From: Flavobacterium sp. HJ-32-4
GTDB lineage: Bacteria; Bacteroidota; Bacteroidia; Flavobacteriales; Flavobacteriaceae
DNA length: 64,000 nucleotides
Direction: 5' to 3'
NCBI RefSeq assembly: GCF_022532105.1
Contig: NZ_CP092832.1
Location: 744,001-808,000, forward strand
The translations under genes and the position numbers were made by a program. This document shows positions 8,890-16,897 of this stretch, piece after piece. The notes beneath the pieces are model-generated. The model searched no databases. It saw only the letters and a list, made by a program, of their open reading frames with translations, and was not told where the DNA came from. Numbering within the stretch: position 1 is the first letter of the stretch; every line of letters begins with the position of its first letter.

Positions 8890-9471
8890 TTAGTTCTTTT
8901 TCTCTTCTTTCTTGGCTTCCGGCTTTTCCTCCTTCTTGCCTTTGTATTTCTCGTTTACCAGTTCGGTAACCTCTTTGGTGATATCGTAGCTGTCTTTTGC
9001 GTACAGCACAGAAGGCGAATCACCGGTTCCGAAGATATAGTCATAGCCTTTTTCCTTGCCATACGTTTTGATGACCTCACGGATCGATTTCTTTACGCTG
9101 TCCATCTCTGACGCATGCTGCATTTGGAGTTGCTGCGACACTTGTTGGGCGGTGTACTCGAGGTACTGTTGTTTCTTTGACAACTCAGCCCCTTTCTGCT
9201 GGGCCCACGCCTGTCCGTTTGCACGGGCGTTCTGCTCGAAACTGGCGGCTTCGGCCTTAAAGTTGGCTTCCTCGACTTCAAACTTTTTGCCAATTTCTTC
9301 GCCTTTCGCTTTGTATTTTTCAGTAATGTCTTTGCATTCGATGCAGTCTTCCATCATCTTTTCCGTATCGATGTAGGCGGTTTTGACGCCGGCGGATGCA
9401 CTAGTCGTTTCTTTTGTCTCGCATGAAACTGCCGCAGTGGCGATGGCGAGCATAACAAGGATTTTTTTCAT
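8890..9471 (-). CDS. OmpH/Skp-family periplasmic chaperone, lipoprotein type
   Basis: 193 residues with a lipoprotein signal peptide (MKKILVMLAIATAAVSC, lipobox Cys at 17), so it is membrane-anchored on the periplasmic side. The central region (~35-165) is a long, highly charged alpha-helical coiled coil typical of OmpH/Skp proteins, which hold unfolded outer-membrane proteins. The C-terminus is a low-complexity Lys/Glu tail (KKEEKPEAKKEEKKN). It is a single-gene unit with its own promoter box (9497-9504) and terminator. The assignment rests on the coiled coil and the YIDTEKMM start of the mature part; it is secure at family level. Confidence 0.85.
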   Translation of the reverse strand: MKKILVMLAIATAAVSCETKETTSASAGVKTAYIDTEKMMEDCIECKDITEKYKAKGEEIGKKFEVEEANFKAEAASFEQNARANGQAWAQQKGAELSKKQQYLEYTAQQVSQQLQMQHASEMDSVKKSIREVIKTYGKEKGYDYIFGTGDSPSVLYAKDSYDITKEVTELVNEKYKGKKEEKPEAKKEEKKN

Positions 9472-9496
9472 GTGTCGGTTTCTAAATTTAAGCCCT

Positions 9497-9504
9497 CAAA
9501 AATA
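9497..9504 (-). promoter_or_regulatory. Promoter -7 box of the ompH-like gene
   Basis: The minus strand reads TATTTTTG (TAnnTTTG), 25 bases before the ATG at 9471. Confidence 0.5.
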
Positions 9505-9691
9505 GGAAAATTATCGGGGGTTGTTTGTGGTTAAGGAAGCCCTATTTTATGAAATAAGCAATCGTTATGCTATTTTTCTTCCGTATTGGTTCTCTCTATA
9601 AAAAACAACGCGTTTTCAAGGCTTTTGAGCCGCTTTCGCCGCGCAGCGATGTCTGTGTGTGGGTGGGTCGTTTTTGGTTAAAGAGCGTTCT

Positions 9692-10549
9692 TTATTTGTC
9701 GTTTATGGCTTTTTCAAGCACGTAAATCAGCGAAGAGTATTGCCCCGTGCGCTTTGCCTTGCGGTTGGAGCGCCATCCTACCCGAAAGGCAGGTAAAAAC
9801 CGCATACGCCCATTCTGGTATTTCTCTGAAAGCAGACTGACATAAAACGCGTCGAATTTCATTGGCAACACATCAACCAATTCGAAAGATGATTCAGTGG
9901 CCAACGCGCGGATAGCGGTTTGGGAAAAGTGCCAGAGGTGACGGGGTACGTCATACGCGGCCCAAAACGTTCCGTAGTACGACGCATCGTAGGATTTAAA
10001 GTTTGGAACGGCCACAAATGCAAAGCCGCCTGGCTGCAACAACCGATACAACTCGTCGAGCTGGGCCTTGGGATCCGGCACGTGTTCGAGTACGTGCCAC
10101 ATGGTGATGGCGGAAAATGTCCCGTCGGGAAGTGCTGATGTAGTGTTCGTCAGGGATACACCCTTCGCCTGTGCGATAGCCGCCGCCTTGGCGTTGGGTT
10201 CGAAGCCGGTTACGTCCCATCCCTGCGCAAGGGCGGTAGCGAGAAAGTCGCCCGTTCCGGCACCGATGTCAAGCAGTTTTCCTTTGGCAGCGAAACGACT
10301 GATCAAACGGCATTTTTGTTGGAGGGCATACGATTTAACCAGATGGTAAACGCGTTCGAAAAGACTTCTTTTCCCATCGGTATGGGAGATATAATCGTCA
10401 CTCTCGTAATACCGCCCGAGCGCCTCAGCAGCTGGCTGCGGGTGTGTGGCCAACAGGTCAAGACGTTCACTCCGGAAAACCGTAAACAATTCATGGGATA
10501 CCGAATGGTCGGGAATTTCGAGATGAGGCGTAAGATCAGGAACGTGCAT
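9692..10549 (-). CDS. Class I SAM-dependent methyltransferase
   Basis: 285 residues. The SAM-binding motif I LLDIGAGTGDFLA lies near residue 92, with motif II-like ITMWHVLEHVPDP and post-motif RLLQPGGFAFVAVPN. This is the Methyltransf_23/11 pattern, common for enzymes that methylate small molecules, lipids or sugars; the substrate is not evident. The start overlaps the end of the upstream lipoprotein gene by 14 bases, making it the last gene of the DUF4175-ybeY-mnmG operon. No terminator was recognised in the 220-base gap that follows. Confidence 0.9.
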   Translation of the reverse strand: MHVPDLTPHLEIPDHSVSHELFTVFRSERLDLLATHPQPAAEALGRYYESDDYISHTDGKRSLFERVYHLVKSYALQQKCRLISRFAAKGKLLDIGAGTGDFLATALAQGWDVTGFEPNAKAAAIAQAKGVSLTNTTSALPDGTFSAITMWHVLEHVPDPKAQLDELYRLLQPGGFAFVAVPNFKSYDASYYGTFWAAYDVPRHLWHFSQTAIRALATESSFELVDVLPMKFDAFYVSLLSEKYQNGRMRFLPAFRVGWRSNRKAKRTGQYSSLIYVLEKAINDK

Positions 10550-11063
10550 TAGAAAGATAGTCGTCTTTAAGTTTCTTAAGGTATTGGGTGGCGGTGGCCA
10601 GCCAAAGGGAGTTTTCGCTGAGGCAGTCTTGGTTGGACGCGTCGACCATGGAAAGCGCTACGAACCGCGACTTTCCCGCATTCAGTTCGCCTGCCGTTAC
10701 GGTTACCGTCGGGATGTAGTCGGAGGTACGGAAGTATTTTTCGAATTCGGCCGCATCATACAATAAGATGCGGAAACGCGAACCGGAGATGTCGACCTCA
10801 AAGACTTTCTCCGCCATGTTGTTTTTTTGGAAACGGTAGGTGAGAAAATCCTGGAAGTACACATCCTGCCGCGTGTCTTCAAAAATGAACGCGTTCAGGG
10901 GTGCGGAACCGATGACGTTCTTCCCGCCTTCGCGAATGACATAGTCAGGAATCGTATCACGATCGCGCATCGTGGCACACGAGGTGGTCAGCAATAGTAC
11001 AATTGTCGCCAGGCCAGTAAGCATGCGCCTTACCGACATCGGTTCCACGTGAAACATCTTCAT
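10536..11063 (-). CDS. Uncharacterised lipoprotein
   Basis: A family I do not recognise. The reading frame opens at 11063, overlapping the mnmG stop by 4 bases (ATGA), and gives 175 residues. An alternative ATG at 11039 gives 167 residues and a classic lipoprotein signal MSVRRMLTGLATIVLLLTTSC. The eight extra N-terminal residues include FHVE, which is simply the translation of the parS-like site at 11041-11056, so the later start is equally plausible. The mature part is rich in aromatic and charged residues (VYFQDFLTYRFQKNN, FEKYFRTSDYIPT). It sits between mnmG and the methyltransferase in one operon. It is probably anchored to the envelope; function unknown. Confidence 0.8.
   Translation of the reverse strand: MKMFHVEPMSVRRMLTGLATIVLLLTTSCATMRDRDTIPDYVIREGGKNVIGSAPLNAFIFEDTRQDVYFQDFLTYRFQKNNMAEKVFEVDISGSRFRILLYDAAEFEKYFRTSDYIPTVTVTAGELNAGKSRFVALSMVDASNQDCLSENSLWLATATQYLKKLKDDYLSNARS
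11041..11056. other. parS-like ParB-binding site
   Basis: GGTTCCACGTGAAACA matches 15 of 16 bases of the known parS sequence TGTTCCACGTGAAACA. It lies at the mnmG/lipoprotein junction. The same motif recurs at 12940 and 12979, which makes chance unlikely. Confidence 0.75.
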
Positions 11064-12931
11064 CGTCCCATGTGGATTAGCAACACAGAAATATCACTTG
11101 GCGAAACGCCGCTGATGCGCGACGCCTGTGAAATGGTCACCGGGCGGATGTGTTTGAGCTTCTGCCGTGCCTCTATCGACATCGAGCGTACTTTATCGTA
11201 GTCAAAACTATCGGGAATCTTCACATCTTCCAGTCGCGTTAACTTGTCGGCGTTGTTGCGTTCGCGTTCGATATAGCCGGCGTACTTGACCTGTACTTCG
11301 GCCTGTTCGAGGATTTCGCGGTCCGGCTGGTGCTCATTGATGTAGGTGGCCACGCTTTCCACCGTCATCAAATCGTCGAGATCCACCTGCGGACGCGAAA
11401 GCAGTTTGAATAATTTATCGGATTGTATGATTGGGGCGGAATCCTTCGATTCGAGAATCGGGTTCATTTCCGCGACACTGACGCTGGTCGTACGGAAAAA
11501 CTGTACCATCTTCTCGGCTTCGGCGAACTTGTGTTCCATACGGCGCATCCGCGATTCCGATGCTAATCCAATTTCAAACGATTTGGGCGTAAGACGGAAA
11601 TCGGCGTTATCCTGTCGTAGCAACGTTCTGTATTCAGCACGGGACGTAAACATCCGGTAGGGCTCTTCTGTTCCTTTTGTAATTAAGTCGTCGATCAATA
11701 CCCCGATGTAAGCTTCATCACGCCGTAACACAAGTGGATCCTTTTCGTGAATCTTCAGGTGCGCGTTGATGCCGGCCATGAGTCCTTGTGACGCCGCTTC
11801 CTCATATCCTGTCGTGCCGTTGATTTGCCCGGCGAAGTACAGGTTCTCCACCAATTTGGTTTCGAGTGTATGTTTCAATTGCGTTGGTGGGAAGTAATCG
11901 TATTCGATCGCGTAACCCGGACGGAAGAACTTGACGTTCTCAAAACCGGCTACCGACTTCAGTGCTTTGTATTGCACATCTTCTGGCAGCGACGTGGAAA
12001 AGCCGTTCACGTATACTTCCACCGTGTCCCAGCCTTCCGGCTCTATAAAGAGTTGGTGCCGTTCTTTATCGGCAAAGCGATTGATTTTATCTTCTATGGA
12101 AGGACAGTAACGTGGTCCGAGACTTTTGATGCGGCCGTTGAACATGGGCGAACGATCAAACCCTTCCCGTAGGATGTCGTGTACGTCGTTCGAGGTGTAC
12201 GTCATCCAGCAGGATTTTTGCCGCTCCAACGGGCGTGTTTCGTCAGAATACGAAAACTTATCCGGACGCGCATCGCCTTTCTCCTCATTCATTTTGGAAT
12301 AATCCAACGAGCGACCGTCGACGCGGGGAGGTGTACCTGTCTTCATGCGGCCGGACTCAAAACCCGCGCGCACCAGGTCTTCCGTAATGCCGAACGATGC
12401 ACTCTCTCCTGCCCTTCCGCCGCCAAACTGTTTCTCACCAATATGAATAAGTCCGTTCAGAAAGGTGCCATTTGTCAACACTACGGCGCGGCCTCGTATT
12501 TCGATTCCGAGCGAAGTCCGAACGCCACGCACTTTCCCGTTCTCAATCAATAACCCTGAAACCATCTCTTGATAGAAGTCGAGGTTGGGTGTGCGCTCTA
12601 ACATCAATCGCCACTCTTCCGCAAACCGCATCCGGTCACTTTGCACGCGCGGCGACCACATGGCAGGTCCTTTCGACTTGTTTAGCATTTTGAATTGTAT
12701 GCCCGTCTTATCCGACACAATACCCGAGTAGCCTCCGAGGGCGTCAATCTCGCGAACGATCTGTCCCTTTGCAATGCCGCCCATGGCAGGGTTGCACGAC
12801 ATTTGTGCGATGTTCTGCAAACTCATCGTTACCAATAGAGTCTTTGAACCCAGATTAGCAGCGGCGGCAGCAGCCTCGGAACCGGCATGCCCAGCCCCTA
12901 CTACAATCACATCATATACATCTTGAAACAT
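11060..12931 (-). CDS. mnmG: tRNA uridine-5-carboxymethylaminomethyl(34) synthesis enzyme MnmG
   Basis: FAD-dependent enzyme that, with MnmE, modifies the wobble uridine of several tRNAs. From the ATG at 12931 it has 623 residues, the usual length. Seen: the FAD-binding VVVGAGHAGSEAA at residues ~9-21, the NPAMGGIAKGQIVREID motif, GTPPRVDGRS, the second family signature with YCPSIEDKI, and the C-terminal helical MnmE-binding region ending in SRISGVSPSDISVLL. Reading upstream of 12931 only translates the two parS sites (giving CSTWN twice) and is rejected. It is the third gene of a minus-strand operon and overlaps the following lipoprotein gene by 4 bases. Confidence 0.98.
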   Translation of the reverse strand: MFQDVYDVIVVGAGHAGSEAAAAAANLGSKTLLVTMSLQNIAQMSCNPAMGGIAKGQIVREIDALGGYSGIVSDKTGIQFKMLNKSKGPAMWSPRVQSDRMRFAEEWRLMLERTPNLDFYQEMVSGLLIENGKVRGVRTSLGIEIRGRAVVLTNGTFLNGLIHIGEKQFGGGRAGESASFGITEDLVRAGFESGRMKTGTPPRVDGRSLDYSKMNEEKGDARPDKFSYSDETRPLERQKSCWMTYTSNDVHDILREGFDRSPMFNGRIKSLGPRYCPSIEDKINRFADKERHQLFIEPEGWDTVEVYVNGFSTSLPEDVQYKALKSVAGFENVKFFRPGYAIEYDYFPPTQLKHTLETKLVENLYFAGQINGTTGYEEAASQGLMAGINAHLKIHEKDPLVLRRDEAYIGVLIDDLITKGTEEPYRMFTSRAEYRTLLRQDNADFRLTPKSFEIGLASESRMRRMEHKFAEAEKMVQFFRTTSVSVAEMNPILESKDSAPIIQSDKLFKLLSRPQVDLDDLMTVESVATYINEHQPDREILEQAEVQVKYAGYIERERNNADKLTRLEDVKIPDSFDYDKVRSMSIEARQKLKHIRPVTISQASRISGVSPSDISVLLIHMGR

Positions 12932-12939
12932 ATCGAAAG

Positions 12940-12955
12940 TGTTCCACGTGGAACA
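12940..12955. other. parS site, perfect palindrome, upstream of mnmG
   Basis: TGTTCCACGTGGAACA is a perfect 16-bp palindrome of the ParB-binding parS type. It lies 8 bases upstream of the mnmG ATG. Confidence 0.85.
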
Positions 12956-12968
12956 TCTATTGGTTGAT

Positions 12969-13394
12969 TTATGAATTGTGTTCCACGTGGAACATCGCAA
13001 TCTTCTCTTCTTCTTTTGTTCGCATCAGCGTCTCATCCTCCGGTGACTTGTCTTTGTAACCACAGTAATGTAGGACGCCGTGGGCCATTACCCGTAATAA
13101 TTCTTCTTCAAAGGCCACGTTGAAATCGACCGCATTGTCTTGTACGCGCTCCACCGAAATGAAGATATCGCCGCTAATCTCGTTGCCTAAAGAGTAATCG
13201 AAGCTGATGATATCCGTTAAGGTGTCGTGCTGCAAATACTGAACATTTATCTCGTGTAAGTATGCGTCGTCACAGAACACATAACTAATCTCCCCTTCCT
13301 TTTTGCCTTCTGATTGTACCACACGAGAAATCCAATCGCCATAGCGCGACTCATTCGTGAGCTCAAAATCTGATTCGTAGTTAAAGGTTATCAT
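12969..13394 (-). CDS. ybeY: Endoribonuclease YbeY, rRNA maturation factor
   Basis: Metal-dependent RNase involved in 16S rRNA 3' end processing and ribosome quality control; 141 residues. The signature HGVLHYCGYKD (residues ~108-118) contains the first two metal-binding histidines. The third His of the usual HGxLHxxGYDH motif is replaced here (GYKDKSPEDE). The last residues FHVEHNS are encoded by a parS site. The start overlaps the end of the DUF4175 gene by 14 bases, and mnmG follows 37 bases downstream, so the three genes are probably co-transcribed. Confidence 0.95.
   Translation of the reverse strand: MITFNYESDFELTNESRYGDWISRVVQSEGKKEGEISYVFCDDAYLHEINVQYLQHDTLTDIISFDYSLGNEISGDIFISVERVQDNAVDFNVAFEEELLRVMAHGVLHYCGYKDKSPEDETLMRTKEEEKIAMFHVEHNS
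12979..12994. other. parS site, perfect palindrome, inside the ybeY 3' end
   Basis: A second identical copy of TGTTCCACGTGGAACA, 39 bases centre to centre from the first. It lies inside ybeY, where it encodes the C-terminal FHVEH. Confidence 0.85.
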
Positions 13395-16300
13395 TGCCTT
13401 TGAAATATTCCTGCACCTTTCGGTTGTAATTCGCGCGCAAAGGTAAGGTTTGCCGGTTTAATATTTCAATACTGTTCAGGTACTGTTGCAAAGCAGGGTC
13501 GATTGGTGTGGCCGTATTGGTAAACTCCTTTCGGTTCGTCTGCGACTGGCGTTTCTTTTCTTCGCCCTGTTGCTGCATGGCTCTCTCCAACTTCAGCAAC
13601 TCCTGCTTAGCGTTGAACATGCGTTGCAAGGTCTCATTACGAAAACCTTTATTGAGCAATTGCTTCTCCAGTTCCTTCATCTGGTTCACGGCGTTCTGTC
13701 CGGTGCCGCCCATTCCCTTCTTCTCCAACTCGCGTTCGAGCGCTTCCCGCAATTGTCGCTGCTCCTTATATATACGCATGATCTCACCGGCCTGCCCTTC
13801 TCCATCTTCGCCATTCTCGCCTTCTCCCTGGCCCGACTGTCCTTTTCCGCCGGGCTCTTTGCCCGACTTGCCATCTTTGCCCTGTTTGCCGTCGCCGGGC
13901 TTCTGGCCTTGTCCTTCACCTGGTTTCTCTCCGGGCTTTTCACCGGGTTTCTCGCCCGGCTTTTGCCCCTGCATGCTCTGCTGCATCTGCTGGCCCAATT
14001 GTCCTTGCTTCTGTATGATATCCGGCAACTGCATACCTTCGCCTTGTCCGGGTTTCGGTTTTCCTTGTCCCATCATACCCGACATCGACATCTGCATGCC
14101 ATTCATCACATCGCTCAACATATCTGCCAAACGATTGGCCGCCGCGGTGGCATACTGCTGATTCGTGACGCCTTTCGGCACATTCCCCTCCACCAGGTTA
14201 TCCAGCGATTTGTCAACGTTGTAATGCACGTTACCCACTTCTTCGGTAATCGTTTCACCAATTTTCGGATTGCGGAGCGACATTGCAAACAGACTGTCGT
14301 CTACGTGCACGAACTGCTGCTTGAGGTCTTGCTGGCGTTTGAGATTCTTATTGTAGGACGGTGAGCTCCGTTTCAGTTCGCGGAAATCCTTCATCAAATC
14401 CTCTTGTGAAAACGAATACGCCACCAGGTTGTCGAGTATCTGGCGCAGCGTTTTGATGTCTTCATCCATCTGTTCCATCTCACCTGATTGCATCGACTGC
14501 ATCATGTTCGCACTCATTTGTTGCATCTTCCGGGCGGCGCTTTTCTGCTTTGGCTTGGCGCCTGCCTTATTGTCTTTTTGCAACTGATCCGACGCGTTCT
14601 TCATGTCTTCATCGACGGCCTTTTGCATCTCTTCCGACTTCGGGATATCCATAGGCGACTTCAGCTCCTGGTTCTCCTGTTGCAACTCCTTTAGGTCTTC
14701 CTGTATCTTGTCGAACTCCTTCTGGATCTCGTTCTGCTTCTCCGCTGTATTCTCTTTGTCGTTGTTGGCGAGTTTCTCCTGCTTCTCCGACAAATCCTTC
14801 AATTTGTTCGCCAGTTGCTCTGCCTTCTTCTGCACATAATACCGCTTCGTCAACTCCACCAACTGCTGCAGGTTCTTCACCTGGTTCTTCGAGCTTTGTT
14901 TGAGTTGGTCCATCTTTTCCATCAACTCTTCCTGCCGGATTTTGTCGTTGAGTTCCTTCAGTTGGTCCAGTAATTTCTGGGTCTCCTCTGAGAGCTTTTC
15001 GTTCTTTTCGATACGGTCTTTTAGCTCTTCTTTGAATTCGTCTTTCTTATCTGTCTTAAACTCGTCGAGGTTTTTCTTGAGTTTCTCTGAGAACTCCTTC
15101 ATCATCTTATCCTGCTGCTCCTGCCGCTTGATGAACTCGTCGACTTTCTTCTGGTCTTTGAAATCAAGGTTGTCCTTCTGCTTGGTCAGGTTCTGCAATT
15201 TGTCAAGCTCGTTGAGCTGCTTGTTCTGTTCTTTGACCGACTTCTCCAGTCCGTTCATAGTGTTGTTCTGTTGTTGGAACAACTGGTCCTCCTTCTCTTC
15301 GTCGGTCGCGATACGGTCTGAGAATACAGTTGAGCGCGACTTCTTATAGCCGTGCGGTGCATCGTTATCCGACACTTCAAAATAGTACTCATACGACACG
15401 CCCTGCTCTACCGGGAGGTTTGCCGGGAAAGTAAAGATGAACTGGTCAAACAGTTCTTTCTTTACGGGAAGCGCCGCCTTCTTTGCGAGGTTTTCCTTTC
15501 CTTGTGGATAATACACGATATGAAGCGCGGCCAATCCATAATCATCGGCCACCCGTCCAACCAAAACGTCTTTCGCTACTTTCAGGCTATCGGGTGCATT
15601 GCCCACGTTGATCGACGGAAACTGGTCTTTCACCACCGACAATTGATACGTCAGCCGCTCGTGATGACGGACCTTATCGTTTGACGTCAGCACCTGATAA
15701 TCGATCGGCTGTTGGATGGTGCGTGTGAAGCGGAAACGATTGCCGTCTTTAGCAAACGGAAACGTCGCCTCACCTGTGGCCCATTCTACTGCCGCTGTCG
15801 CGACCGTGCCTACATCCCAGGTAACGCGCGCACCTTCCGGCACGACCGCATTACCGGTTCCTTTGATGGTTTGGGACGGACGGCGGAGATAGGATGGGAA
15901 ATCCACCCGCATCACAAAGTTGGAGATCGCCGGCACTGCCACCACTTGCAATTCGTAATCCCGCGACGGGATGTTATTGGCCTCCACGTGGAACAATTCC
16001 GTACCGGATGGTTTTTGAAACCGGTACTCAAACAGGCCCGGCTCAACCGATTCCATCGAATAATTTTCATCGCCGATGAAGATCGTGGCATCTTCCGGCA
16101 CGATGCGACCCACTGTGCGAACCTGGAACACGAAATCACTTCCCTGTTCGGTGGCCAGGCTTTCGTTCACCACTACAAAACGGAACGGTGCCGGCGGCGT
16201 ATACGAGGTGCGGAAATGCACTACGCGATCCAGACTTTGGTTCAGTACACTGCCGTTTCCGGAGATATAAAACACCAGGAAAAATAACACCGGCAACAAC

Positions 16301-16767
16301 GCCAACGGAAGGTATTTCCGGTTCTTGCGATAGTTTACGGCGTTGGTGAACGGAATGGGCTGCAAGGCATCCGCTTTTTGTGCGATCGAGGCCAGTAATA
16401 ACTCCGACTTGTTGTTATCGCGCGACAATTGAAGAAAGTTCGTGAGCTTGTCAGACACTTCGGAAAAATGCCGTCCAATGATAGCCGATGCTTCATCGTA
16501 TCCAATCCCCTTCTGCAATTTGAACAGGCGGGACAACGGAAACAGGATGTAGCGCCCAAGCAGGAACACTTCCACCAAAACAAACGCCCAGAACAACACC
16601 GTGCGCCCCGACGGACGCAGCCAGAGGAAATACTCCAGGCATAACGTAAAAAGAAAATACAGCAACCCGAGCCCTGTAAATAACAGGATTCCCCTCAATA
16701 GCTCATTGGTATAGTACTTCCGGATGAAGCCTTCGAGTTTGTCGTAAATGATCGTTGAATTATCCAC
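13381..16767 (-). CDS. DUF4175-family membrane protein with long coiled coils
   Basis: Very large envelope protein, about 1128 residues from the GTG at 16767. The frame is open to 16980, with an ATG at 16857, but family members begin close to the segment IIYDKLEGFIRKYYTNELL, and a start farther upstream would run into the gltX promoter. Two N-terminal membrane segments and a third near residue 160 (LPLALLPVLFFLVFYISG) precede an Ig-like extracytoplasmic region (~170-500). A Lys/Glu/Gln-rich coiled coil (~510-800) and a Gly/Lys/Pro-rich low-complexity stretch follow. The function of DUF4175 is not known. It is the first gene of the ybeY-mnmG operon. Confidence 0.88.
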   Translation of the reverse strand: MDNSTIIYDKLEGFIRKYYTNELLRGILLFTGLGLLYFLFTLCLEYFLWLRPSGRTVLFWAFVLVEVFLLGRYILFPLSRLFKLQKGIGYDEASAIIGRHFSEVSDKLTNFLQLSRDNNKSELLLASIAQKADALQPIPFTNAVNYRKNRKYLPLALLPVLFFLVFYISGNGSVLNQSLDRVVHFRTSYTPPAPFRFVVVNESLATEQGSDFVFQVRTVGRIVPEDATIFIGDENYSMESVEPGLFEYRFQKPSGTELFHVEANNIPSRDYELQVVAVPAISNFVMRVDFPSYLRRPSQTIKGTGNAVVPEGARVTWDVGTVATAAVEWATGEATFPFAKDGNRFRFTRTIQQPIDYQVLTSNDKVRHHERLTYQLSVVKDQFPSINVGNAPDSLKVAKDVLVGRVADDYGLAALHIVYYPQGKENLAKKAALPVKKELFDQFIFTFPANLPVEQGVSYEYYFEVSDNDAPHGYKKSRSTVFSDRIATDEEKEDQLFQQQNNTMNGLEKSVKEQNKQLNELDKLQNLTKQKDNLDFKDQKKVDEFIKRQEQQDKMMKEFSEKLKKNLDEFKTDKKDEFKEELKDRIEKNEKLSEETQKLLDQLKELNDKIRQEELMEKMDQLKQSSKNQVKNLQQLVELTKRYYVQKKAEQLANKLKDLSEKQEKLANNDKENTAEKQNEIQKEFDKIQEDLKELQQENQELKSPMDIPKSEEMQKAVDEDMKNASDQLQKDNKAGAKPKQKSAARKMQQMSANMMQSMQSGEMEQMDEDIKTLRQILDNLVAYSFSQEDLMKDFRELKRSSPSYNKNLKRQQDLKQQFVHVDDSLFAMSLRNPKIGETITEEVGNVHYNVDKSLDNLVEGNVPKGVTNQQYATAAANRLADMLSDVMNGMQMSMSGMMGQGKPKPGQGEGMQLPDIIQKQGQLGQQMQQSMQGQKPGEKPGEKPGEKPGEGQGQKPGDGKQGKDGKSGKEPGGKGQSGQGEGENGEDGEGQAGEIMRIYKEQRQLREALERELEKKGMGGTGQNAVNQMKELEKQLLNKGFRNETLQRMFNAKQELLKLERAMQQQGEEKKRQSQTNRKEFTNTATPIDPALQQYLNSIEILNRQTLPLRANYNRKVQEYFKGNDNL
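13803..13968 (-). repeat. Low-complexity GEKP/GQGQ-coding repeat inside the DUF4175 gene
   Basis: The DUF4175 protein has three consecutive GEKP units followed by Gly/Lys/Gln/Glu-rich sequence (GKDGKSGKEPGGKGQSG). The DNA shows the near-repeated 12-mers ttctctccgggc, ttttcaccgggt and ttctcgcccggc. It is likely to be an unstructured spacer and may vary in length between strains. Confidence 0.7.
15980..15995. other. Degenerate parS-like site inside the DUF4175 gene
   Basis: GCCTCCACGTGGAACA matches 13 of 16 bases of the perfect palindrome; one half-site is lost. It lies 3 kb from the strong sites. Confidence 0.4.
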
Positions 16768-16849
16768 CGTGCGGTTCACATTGTTAATAACCGATAAAAG
16801 TAACAATTGCGACGGAAAGTAAGTGTTAAACTTCTCCCTATCGCCTGCG

Positions 16850-16881
16850 TTGTCCATGCCCACGGCTTTGTTGTATCTTTG
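16850..16881 (+). promoter_or_regulatory. gltX promoter (-33 TTG and -7 TATCTTTG)
   Basis: TTG at 16850-16852, a 21-base spacer and TATCTTTG at 16874-16881 fit the Bacteroidetes promoter TTG-N17-23-TAnnTTTG. The ATG follows 16 bases later. Confidence 0.7.
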
Positions 16882-16897
16882 CCGAAATTTTCGAGTC

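Noticed and set aside
12932..13000. Upstream extension of mnmG
   Set aside because: It merely translates two parS palindromes, and MnmG proteins begin at the MFQDVYDVIVVGAG segment.
13486..14364. Long plus-strand open frames opposite the DUF4175 gene
   Set aside because: They are antisense shadows of the Gln/Lys/Glu-rich coiled coil, with Leu/Phe- or Ser/Cys-rich compositions unlike real proteins.
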